From contig NC_018332.1 of the NCBI RefSeq assembly GCF_000234665.1, forward strand, positions 1,073,556 through 1,137,555: DNA of 64,000 nucleotides, written 5' to 3'. The stretch is from Leishmania mexicana MHOM/GT/2001/U1103 (Eukaryota > Euglenozoa > Kinetoplastea > Trypanosomatida > Trypanosomatidae). The translations under genes were made by a program, and so were the position numbers. This document shows, in pieces, positions 57,401 to 64,000 of this stretch. Position 1 is the first letter of the stretch. Every line of letters begins with the position of its first letter. Below the pieces are notes generated by a model that had not been told where the DNA came from, made no database searches, and saw only the letters and a list, made by a program, of their open reading frames with translations.

Positions 57401-58820
57401 CGTCTAAGTGGGGGCCCTTCAGGTCCTTCACCTTGTGGCACACAGCGCAACGCCAGAGGGCATTTGTTGACAGCACCACAACGCTTGTATCTTGTGCTGC
57501 GGATCCTTGTACTCCGCCAGCCTTCGTAACCGGCAACATGCAGCGCGGCTCCTCCGCCTCGGACGGTACAACAGGATCTTTGAATACGGTAGAGCGAGGT
57601 TCCCGTAACACTGGCACTCCCTCGTTGCCTGCAGCTTCCGCGAGACGGCTGGCTCGACCATCGGCGCCCATCAGTGATCGATCACCACTGTCCTCTTGTA
57701 CAAACGTTGTTTTCTTGCCGCACGGCCAGCAGTCGGAGCGCACGCTCGCCTTGCCGTCTAAGTGGGGCCCCTTCAGGTCCTTCACTTTGTGGCACACAAC
57801 ACAGCGCCACACACTCTCCGGCAACACGCAGCCGCTTTGCCCCAGCTCTGCCGCTTCACCCCTTGCGGCTACAGTGGACGAGCTCACAGCCTTTGGCGAT
57901 TGCCAGATACCGCTTGACATCCCCTTTTCTGAAGAAGCGGTCAACGAACTGATGACCAACGCTTCATCCCTAGCCGCTCCCAAAGAGCTCTTCATCGCTG
58001 AGCCGATTGGTGGCTTTGGCGCTAACCACTCCACAACACCCTCACACGCGCTCTTGAACGGCGCAGCAGCAGGCTTGGCGGCGTCCGGGGCAGACACGTC
58101 ACCAAAGGCGCTCTTGAACGGCGCAGCAGCAGGCTTGGCGGCGTCCGGGGCAGACACGTCACCAAAGGCGCTCTTGAACGGCGCAGCAGCAGGCTTGGCG
58201 GCGTCCGGGGCAGACACCCCACCAAAGGCGCTTTTGAACGGGGCAGTGCCCGCTGGCATGCTAGTGACACCGGAGGGAGAAACAAGGGCTTGCGACGATG
58301 ATGTGGCGGCAGACGCTGCAAACACGCTCGCATTTGTACCGCCAGCTGCATGAACAGCTCGATCAGCGTTGCTAGGCGCCTGGGTGTTGGAGGCAGCGGG
58401 TTCTGCAACGGCGCCGGACTCAGACATAGCGCTGGCATCGCGGAGAAAGGTTGTTTTCTTGCCGCACGGCCAGCAGTCGGAGCGCACGTTCGCCTTGCCG
58501 TCTAAGTGGGGGCCCTTCAGGTCCTTCACTTTGTGGCACACAACACAGCGCCATACAGTATTCAGACCCAGAGCACTTGTTCTCGTTGTCAGTGCTACGT
58601 AGGGGCTCGTAAAGGCTACAAACCCATTCACGCATTTCATCTGAGGGGTAACTCCATAATCATTTGATTGTCCGGTGAAGTGTATGTTCTTTCTTTCACG
58701 GTAAGAAGGCAGAGCATCGGTTTTGTCGTCTTTCTGTTCCAACAACGCATCTGCGAATGTGGCGGTTTTGGCATTACTTGTGGACATATCTGATACGGAA
58801 GATTTTTCTACCTGGGACAT
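54414..58820 (-). CDS. FG-repeat protein with five four-cysteine modules, 1468 aa (nucleoporin-like)
   Basis: ATG at 58820 (MSQVEKSSVSD). Order: unique N-terminus (1-88); cysteine module 1 (C92, C95, C116, C119); FG array 1 (three PFKSAFG units); modules 2 and 3; long FG array 2 (18 units); modules 4 and 5; FG array 3 (four units plus a degenerate one); acidic/Gly-rich linker; and a C-terminal helical coil (about 1385-1468, with LITRALKEQRVEMKKELE). Each cysteine module reads WRCxVCHKVKDLKGP...SDCWPCGKKTTF, that is C-x2-C-x20-C-x2-C with a Trp just before, resembling RanBP2/Nup153 zinc fingers but with a longer central loop. FG arrays plus such fingers suggest a nuclear-pore protein that may bind Ran or a pore partner. 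The C-terminal coil may be the anchor. The specific Nup identity is unknown. Confidence 0.88.
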   Translation of the reverse strand: MSQVEKSSVSDMSTSNAKTATFADALLEQKDDKTDALPSYRERKNIHFTGQSNDYGVTPQMKCVNGFVAFTSPYVALTTRTSALGLNTVWRCVVCHKVKDLKGPHLDGKANVRSDCWPCGKKTTFLRDASAMSESGAVAEPAASNTQAPSNADRAVHAAGGTNASVFAASAATSSSQALVSPSGVTSMPAGTAPFKSAFGGVSAPDAAKPAAAPFKSAFGDVSAPDAAKPAAAPFKSAFGDVSAPDAAKPAAAPFKSACEGVVEWLAPKPPIGSAMKSSLGAARDEALVISSLTASSEKGMSSGIWQSPKAVSSSTVAARGEAAELGQSGCVLPESVWRCVVCHKVKDLKGPHLDGKASVRSDCWPCGKKTTFVQEDSGDRSLMGADGRASRLAEAAGNEGVPVLREPRSTVFKDPVVPSEAEEPRCMLPVTKAGGVQGSAAQDTSVVVLSTNALWRCAVCHKVKDLKGPHLDGKASVRSDCWPCGKKTTFLRDASAMSESGAVAEPAASNTQAPSNADRAVHAAGGTNASVFAASAATSSSQALVSPPGVTSMPAGTAPFKSAFGGVSAPDAARPAAAPFKSAFGDVSAPDAAKPAAAPFKSAFGDVSAPDAAKPAAAPFKSAFGGVSAPDAAKPAAAPFKSAFGGVSAPDAARPAAAPFKSAFGDVSAPDAAKPAAAPFKSAFGDVSASDAAKPAAAPFKSAFGGVSAPDAARPAAAPFKSAFGDVSAPDAAKPAAAPFKSAFGDVSASDAAKPAAAPFKSAFGGVSAPDAARPAAAPFKSAFGGVSAPDAARPAAAPFKSAFGDVSAPDAAKPAAAPFKSAFGDVSAPDAARPAAAPFKSAFGDVSAPDAAKPAAAPFKSAFGGVSAPDAAKPAAAPFKSAFGGVPAPDAARPAAAPFKSAFGGVPAPDAAKPAAAPFKSACEGVVEWLAPKPPIGSAMKSSLGAARDEALVISSLTASSEKGMSSGIWQSPKAVSSSTVAARGEAAELGQSGCVLPESVWRCVVCHKVKDLKGPHLDGKASVRSDCWPCGKKTTFVQEDSGDRSLMGADGRASRLAEAAGNEGVPVLREPRSTVFKDPVVPSEAEEPRCMLPVTKAGGVQGSAAQDTSVVVLSTNALWRCAVCHKVKDLKGPHLDGKASVRSDCWPCGKKTTFLRDASAMSESGAVAEPAASNTQAPSNADRAVHAAGGTNASVFAASAATSSSQALVSPSGVTSMPAGTAPFKSAFGGVSAPDAARPAAAPFKSAFGDVSAPDAAKPAAAPFKSAFGDVSAPDAAKPAAAPFKSAFGGVSAPDAAKPAAAPLKIVYDDTRDVSDSEIGKEVKECLKLKEESDGREGDLFATGGEFGVLGSTAGGPGNAGGAGLALSSSCEMGCSKALVPSVASECCSSAVVEKLITRALKEQRVEMKKELECFRKDLLFEVRQAISQEHVHAVAKDQACFEEPPAQMMESLIRRHLSKAFRKS
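54900..55160 (-). repeat. 60-bp FG tandem array 3
   Basis: Five copies of a 60-bp unit encoding (A)APFKSAFGxVSAPDAA(K/R)P. The last copy on the coding strand (left end) has decayed to PLKIVYDD. Confidence 0.95.
55140..58068 (-). repeat. Large internal duplication, offset 1998 bp
   Basis: About 930 bp at 55140-56070 recur almost unchanged at 57138-58068, exactly 1998 bp (666 codons) away, keeping the reading frame. Each copy encodes two cysteine modules and the segment with EWLAPKPPIGSAMKSS and REPRSTVFKDPVVPS. Only scattered single-base differences are visible, for example in the ACACCGG(A/G)GGGAG stretch. A third, partial copy covers about 58236-58545 (offset 1098 bp). Confidence 0.95.
56041..57150 (-). 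repeat. 60-bp FG tandem array 2 (19 units)
   Basis: Nineteen 60-bp units in perfect register. They differ mainly at two places: SAFGG versus SAFGD and AARP versus AAKP. The final unit reads SACEG, which ends the array and leads into a unique segment. Variant patterns (G-D-D triplets) repeat along the array, a sign of block-wise amplification. Confidence 0.97.
58035..58250 (-). repeat. 60-bp FG tandem array 1 (4 units)
   Basis: Three SAFG units and one SACEG unit, the same ends as array 2 but only four units long. Array length therefore differs sharply between the duplicated halves of the gene. Confidence 0.95.
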
Positions 58821-59896
58821 TGCTGTAGAGTTGACAGCGGTGCAGTGAGCAGAAATGTAAGGAGAGAAACCGGATTGTTTCGTAGACTGGAGGCAGCAGC
58901 CGAATACTGGGGGTGCTGTGCAATTTGATACAGAATCTTTTACGTTGTTGTATATGACTGCCGTTTAAAGAGATTTTTTATTGAGACTATCGAGGCACTC
59001 TTGTTCACTGCGGTAGTGTTTAGAGGCAATAACCGCTGCGAGTTTGCCGGAGGCAAGTCTTTTATCTGTTTGAAACGTACTGACAATAAACTAGCGTGGT
59101 CAATCAACCCTGCTAACGGGCAGTCGCTGCGAGCTACACGGGATTTACAAGAGGTGGGAAAGGTAGCAAAACAAATTCGAGAGATAAAATGAGATGAGAG
59201 TCAGTTGAAGAAGCTATATCAACAGGTAGACAAAAAACAAAAAGCTTAGCACAACGACATAACTTCGATGTTTCGTTTTTTTCTGTGATCTCTTCTTGCT
59301 GCTACTGAGCTGTGAAGGAGCACCCTAACGGCGCGACAGCAAATGGGAAGCTTAGCAACCACATACCGATAGGCAGTGACCAATTTTTCTTTTGCTTTTG
59401 TCAAAGTACTTTCATAGTGTGAAGCTGATGGCTAGATAATCCGAAGAAAAACGTCAGGGTTGAACTGCATTACTTTACACAAGAGAACGATAAAAACGCT
59501 CTGAGTACACTCACTGCGCATACGACGCCTTGTCCGTGTTACAGATCAAGATCGAAGAGTCTGATACATAGCACACCGAAGACAAATAATCACTGACTGC
59601 ACAAATAAAAATGAAACACAAAAAAACGAGCACAAGACAAAAAGAAACTAATTGTCACCGCATATGAAAAAGTGTGGAGTCCTTCTCTTTTCTTGCAGCA
59701 GTCAGGAACTCTTTTCCAACCAAGCCCTGGGAGAGTCTGAGAACAACATATTACCGTAACTCAGAGAGCAGTGCCCCCTAAAACAAGCCCGCACCTCATC
59801 ACCTGCCAATATATATATATATAAGAAAAGAAACAACAAAACTGCTACCGCCTTCACGCCCGCATATCCTGAGAGAAAGCGAAATCACGGGAAACG
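58821..59896. other. AT-richer intergenic spacer
   Basis: 1.1 kb, clearly more AT-rich than spacers to the left, with a (TA)n run at 59808-59822. No gene is seen. It should hold the 5' end of the 1468-aa FG gene and the 3' UTR of the beta-barrel candidate. Confidence 0.55.
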
Positions 59897-60670
59897 TCAC
59901 CATTCGAATGCAAACATCCTGCGAATACCTGACGAGCTTTTTTGAACACGAAACCCTAACATAACACCTCTTCTCTCAAAAAACACCTCGCAAGCGCAGC
60001 TGTGCAAGTCTTGAATGTAGCGCAATGAGATCCAAGAAAAGTTCTTCTGACAAACGAAAAACGGCTGTAGCGCAGTAGCAGACACCACTATGTTGAAAAA
60101 GCCAAAAACCCTTTCATGCAGCTTGTGAAAAATAGATAGAGCAGCAGAAACCTCTTTGCGAGAAGACTGGATGCCACACGAAAGATAAGTTCTGGAATTA
60201 AGATACGTACTGTACCTAATGCCGGCGCATGCACTTCCTGCCAGCTGTGTCCATGCCTCCCATTCATCAGAGAACATCGCGGAGACGAAGAAAGTTTTAA
60301 AACGATCATTGACGTCCAACCAGAAATTCACGTCATCGCGAGATTCAAGGTGAGCACCGTAGGAATCAACGCGGCTTCCTTTGATGTTAACATACACACA
60401 GTCACTGCCGATGCTATCAAACAGGCCACTTCGCTTAACGTCGTGAAAAGCGCAGAAGCATGTCTGTCCTCCTCTGTAAGTCGAGGACAGCTGTACGCTG
60501 CTTGAGATGTGATGGGTGCATGTTACGCTGAGCGCCCTCTGGGGACGCAGAACAAAGTCCTCGTACTGAGTGTAGCACTGCGAGAAACGCCTTAGTACTA
60601 AGCGACCTACACACGGAAAACGCCGGAGCACAGAAAACAAAGTCTGGGAGTCTAAATTTGGATAGTCCAT
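59897..60670 (-). CDS. Possible mitochondrial beta-barrel protein, 257 aa
   Basis: The first ATG is at 60670 (MDYPNLDSQTLF). I do not recognise a family by sequence. The middle of the protein shows repeated alternation of hydrophobic and polar residues in short stretches separated by turns (ALSVTCTHHISSSVQLSSTYRG, then GAHLESRDDVNFWLDVND, RTYLSCGIQSSRKEVSAALSIFHK). It ends in an aromatic-rich strand, GIRRMFAFEW. These features and the length fit a VDAC/Tom40-like porin; trypanosomatids have several divergent ones, such as VDAC-like proteins and TAC40. An N-terminal amphipathic helix (LDSQTLFSVLRRFPCVGRLVLRRF) is also VDAC-like. Codon use is less GC-biased than in neighbours, matching the local AT-rich context. 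The assignment is inference from pattern. Confidence 0.65.
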   Translation of the reverse strand: MDYPNLDSQTLFSVLRRFPCVGRLVLRRFSQCYTQYEDFVLRPQRALSVTCTHHISSSVQLSSTYRGGQTCFCAFHDVKRSGLFDSIGSDCVYVNIKGSRVDSYGAHLESRDDVNFWLDVNDRFKTFFVSAMFSDEWEAWTQLAGSACAGIRYSTYLNSRTYLSCGIQSSRKEVSAALSIFHKLHERVFGFFNIVVSATALQPFFVCQKNFSWISLRYIQDLHSCACEVFFERRGVMLGFRVQKSSSGIRRMFAFEW

Positions 60671-61700
60671 CACGGTAATTTCTCATCATTCAAACATTCA
60701 GAATTCCATATTCGTTTTGTTGTTCTCCAAAAAAAATTCCCAACTATACATGTGTAGGAAAAAAGCAAAAACAGAAAAACGAGGGCAAGTAGCAGCAATC
60801 AACTCAACATTTTCACGCAAAGCTATGCGCGCCTTTCTTCCTGTCCAACGGGGAACACGTTCCTTGCAGTACCGTGACGAGTTCGCATTGCCATCAGTGT
60901 CGTTCCGCCTAACGGAGGGGAAAAAGGTTCCAGCAGTAATGAGCCAGCCTCCACCTTCTTGGGCACCTGCGCAAAGCTGATGGTTCACGAATCACTTAAT
61001 CCTGCGGGTGTATTTTTGTGTCCATTCGTAAGTACGAAGTGCATACAGCAGTAGTTGCTCTTTTCGTTTCGCTTCTTTATCTCGCAGTGACAGAAGAGAA
61101 CGATTAAGCAAAGAAATACAAAAAGAGTTGGCATACACTGCATCCATACGAGCGTTGTTTGACATAAAAGCCCTCGCTGAGAACAGACAAAGCTGCCAGC
61201 AATCAACATTGTACAAGCAACGACCACCGGTCGAAGCGACATCCTTATCATTCCTTTTTCCCCCAGTTCCAAAGCAAAAGCTACAAGTATCATTTAAACA
61301 GTGGATACGACGTACGCTCGAATGCTCTATACGTCTGGCCTTATCTGTTCATTCCTGGGCACCAGCTACCTTTGCCAAGCCGACAATAAACGCTCACTCG
61401 ACCGCCGCAGGTAAGCTGCCTTCCTATGCATCAAACAAAGAATGCCTTTAACAGCCTATGGCGCCAGGTCAAAAAAGTCCAACGTATGGCACAAGAGAAG
61501 AGCGTGATCCGCTGCTACCCCACACTCAGGTGTCATGCATCCTAAAAACGAAATGGGAGAGGGGTAATCTCGCTTACTACGCCAGACAGAGTTTTGCTAC
61601 AAAAACTGTGACGGGGATTGCTGTCGCCAGAAGCGACAGAAAGTCTAATAACCTGACCTTTAGCCGTGCGCGCATTGCTGCCGGAGGCACAGATTAGAGC
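60671..61700. other. AT-richer spacer, no clear gene
   Basis: About 1 kb upstream of the beta-barrel candidate. Frames here are short, with UTR-like translations. It would hold that gene's 5' UTR and perhaps the upstream boundary of the transcription unit. Confidence 0.5.
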
Positions 61701-63180
61701 AATCATTTGTGCACAGCTCGAGCATTTTTCTGTTCGCCATTGCGCACCCGATTGCACCATCCCTTTGTGTCCATAAGGGTCAGTTGATTTCCAAAGCGCA
61801 AGAAGTGGAGCGCTGCCAAGGGGGGGGACCAGTTGGAAACGTTACGCGCACATACTTCATCAGCCCACATCCTGGGAATCTTTTCTCAGCGAGGAGGTCC
61901 TTTAATATGATCCTCATCTTTCTCTACTTTTCTAGCCAGTGTTCCGCAGAAGGGGGATGCCTTCTGGCCTTCCGCTGGCTCAAGGCCGCCGGCAAAAGCA
62001 ACCGCGGTTCAACAACGTTCGTGCCCAACTCCACATTTCGCGCGTCATCATCCAACCGGCGATTCGAAAGAAACGGCTGGGAAGGGACCTTTGACGCCAC
62101 CTGCGCCCGCATTCACCGACACATCACGGCCTCCACGGTGCTCTGCCGGCCCGCGCGCCCACGGCGACAAGTAGCGCATCCATCCGCGTCAACCGCAAAA
62201 GCCACCCGGGACCCATACCCCAACATCCTTGGGCCCCTTCGTGGGGGTGGCATTCGGTTTTCTGCACCGTGGCAACCCGCCCAGAGGCACGCCAATAGAT
62301 CGGAGGATGTGGAGGAATCATCCTTATGCCCCTGCCGCTTGCTCCTCTCATCTCCACTCCTGCAATCGACTCGCTTCCGCTTGGCAGCCATCGCCGCTTC
62401 CTCTCATAAAGTGTTCCTCGGCGATTGGTCGCTGAGGCGGGTTTCCAAGTTGGACCTCTACAAAACACTCATCTTTTCATGCGCGCAGGTCGCTCATCAG
62501 CTGCGCACCGCCGCCCGCAACCACGACTCCCAGCGGTCAAGACGAACGACGCCTGCGTACGCAACATTTATGATCTTCTTTCATAGTGAGCGACATGGCC
62601 CGTTGACGGCATTTGGCGAAAGAAACCCGGGGCGCTCCATTCCTTCACAGATTCACCCATCCCTCTCAAGACATCCACCAGGCATCTTCCAATATGACGC
62701 GTCCCTTTCCCCCAACTTGGGTATACACGGCCCGCTCGCCAGTCACGGGTGTACAGACCATAGCTCGCTTTCCTCATTGCGCTTCGTCGGGGCAGGTGGT
62801 GCGATAACCAAGATGCGCCATCCTTTTGCGATTACAACCCTGCGCCATTCTTGCGCCACCCGATGCTCTTTTAGAGGTCGGCAGCTTTCATCTCAAACTA
62901 TTCCTGTTGAGTCTTTTCCGACGCTCAGTGCGTACCCCCTTTGGGGGGGGTATATGCTTTCGGCTAACCTGTCTCTTTGGCAAACTGGGAAGCGGCTTGC
63001 ATGCTCCCAAACTCGTCGAGAGGTTCTGGATTGGCCTTTTTCTTCGCGGCGGTCACCTTTCGCTGAGGACCATTTTTTTCTTTTCTTTGATCACTACATC
63101 CTACTTTTCCTGCTCGAAAACTCGCCGCGCGAGCTTACAGGAAATGCGTAACCACAAGACACCTCTTCTCCTTTTTAGCC
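61700..63180. other. Region with long plus-strand open frame and degenerate minus-strand coding texture
   Basis: A plus-strand frame stays open over 61709-63151 (480 codons), but it begins at a GTG and its first ATG is at 61907. The translation is rich in Ser, Arg and His and matches nothing I know. The minus strand of the same stretch has protein-like pieces (for example TAAKKKANPEPLDEFGSM near 63035 and NRRLDDDARNVELGTNVV near 62050) separated by stops. I read it as a decayed gene or mobile element on minus, but a real divergent plus-strand gene cannot be excluded. Confidence 0.35.
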
Positions 63181-64000
63181 TCCGGCGTGCATCCTCACTT
63201 CCCCTCCTTTGGCAGGGATTTATTCTTTCTGTTGCGTGCGCTTCTCTTTCTTCACGCGACACGTGTATTCCGTGGGAAGGGCCTTCGACGCACTTACATA
63301 GGTGCACGTGACAGTGTTCTGATGCGTTTTGTTGTGGTCGTGTGAACCAACGCCGGACAACGACGTAGAGGGATATATATTCCGTTATCATGCAGGTGCT
63401 TGCGCGCATCTCTTCGACTCATTTCGGAATCCGGCAACTCTCCCTCTGCACTCCTGGCCTTTTGCGGCCTTTTCTTTGTCCCCTCGCACGTCGTGTGCTC
63501 CTTTGGTTTTGGTGAGTGCCACGTACGTTGTCACCGTCTACAGAGCAGCCGCAACTGATGCAACTGGGGGCGCCCAGTGGAGTGCTGCGTATCCTCATGC
63601 AGGCATCGACCTGTCCAGCCGCCACTGCAGGTCGTGTGCTGCAGAAGTGAGTGCCGCCACCGCAGGAGCCGTTTCCATTTCAGGTGCACTGTCAGCCAAT
63701 TATGCACTCGACGGCGGCAACTGTGGGTGCACACGCTGCGCTTCACATGCCGCTGGTAATCTCTTTTTCTGACTGCCTGTAGTCCACCTGGAAACTATCC
63801 ACCGGCCCGCGCAGAGCAGGGGTTGCAAGGAGGCGCCTGTGCTGCTCCCCGCATCGGTCTTACCAGCACCGTTGCAGTGGCCTTGCCTCTCCCGCACACT
63901 CAGTGAGTCTTGGGTGATGCCAGCAAGGGCCTGCGTCCGTGTTGCCTTGAACGCGTGGCGTGACTAAAGAGTTGCAAGCACCGGCTGCACATCTCTCTCG
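63181..64000. other. Right-end sequence, no clear gene
   Basis: GC-rich, complex sequence resembling retroposon-type spacer more than simple UTR, but no second copy lies in this window. The plus-strand frame at 63329-63772 has Ala/Ser/Cys-rich translation and is not convincing. Confidence 0.4.

Noticed and set aside
55273..58353. Long plus-strand frames (660 and 360 codons) antisense to the 1468-aa FG gene
   Set aside because: Mirror images of the duplicated repeat region; the minus frame carries the cysteine modules and is continuous.
60985..61293. 102-codon minus-strand frame with hydrophobic stretches upstream of the beta-barrel candidate
   Set aside because: Hydrophobicity comes from AT-rich codons; no ordered topology, and the neighbouring frames look equally good.
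61709..63151. 480-codon plus-strand frame taken as a gene
   Set aside because: Starts at GTG, first ATG is 66 codons in, no recognisable domain, and opposite to all genes. Kept only as an uncertain region.
63329..63772. 147-codon plus-strand frame near the right end
   Set aside because: Ala/Ser/Cys-rich translation, no start context or domain; the region resembles repeat sequence.

Overview
This window looks like nuclear DNA of a trypanosomatid, most likely Leishmania or a close relative. Every convincing gene is intronless and lies on the minus strand, one after another, as in a polycistronic transcription unit read right to left. Gene spacers are long (0.5 to 3.5 kb), GC-rich and full of purine/pyrimidine tracts of the kind used for trans-splicing and polyadenylation. 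The proteins include typical kinetoplastid types: an axonemal dynein, bacterial-type NADP-GDH, an SPX-domain Pho91-like transporter, a CCCH zinc-finger protein and FG nucleoporins. A near-identical repeat about 140 bp long occurs in two spacers and fits a degenerate retroposon of the SIDER type. I cannot name the species.

Layout from left to right (all genes on minus). 1-11887: inner-arm axonemal dynein heavy chain, cut by the window edge near its C-terminus. 13604-14761: unknown 385-aa protein. 16492-18087: COG8. 21558-22916: NADP-dependent glutamate dehydrogenase. 23730-24083: small possible membrane protein. 25225-25764: small protein, possibly with an OB-fold. 26744-28948: SPX/Pho91-like phosphate transporter. 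29913-31457: protein with two PH-like halves. 34143-35150: CCCH zinc-finger protein. 36889-37857: WD40 protein resembling U5-40K. About 39660-42420: pseudogene of a long unrecognised protein. 43778-44143, 45023-45532 and 46286-46993: small unknown proteins, some with mitochondrial-looking N-termini. 47729-48880: NEK-like kinase with an SH3-like tail. 49591-50037: glucosamine-6-phosphate N-acetyltransferase.

50883-58820 is the most striking part. Two neighbouring genes encode FG-repeat nucleoporin-like proteins. The first is built from nine copies of a 62-residue unit (186 bp) arranged as a dimeric higher-order repeat. The second combines three arrays of a 20-residue PFKSAFG unit with five nearly identical four-cysteine modules (C-x2-C-x20-C-x2-C), and shows an internal duplication offset by exactly 1998 bp. 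Right of them, the base composition turns AT-rich. That stretch holds one isolated gene (59897-60670) whose product looks like a mitochondrial beta-barrel protein. The last 3 kb have no convincing intact gene but show signs of degenerate coding or mobile sequence, which could be a transcription-unit boundary or a remnant of an element.

Functionally the genes are mixed, as expected for trypanosomatid gene arrays: flagellar motility, Golgi tethering, nitrogen metabolism, phosphate transport, splicing, sugar-nucleotide synthesis and nuclear pore. The adjacency of the two FG proteins is the only arrangement that suggests relatedness.
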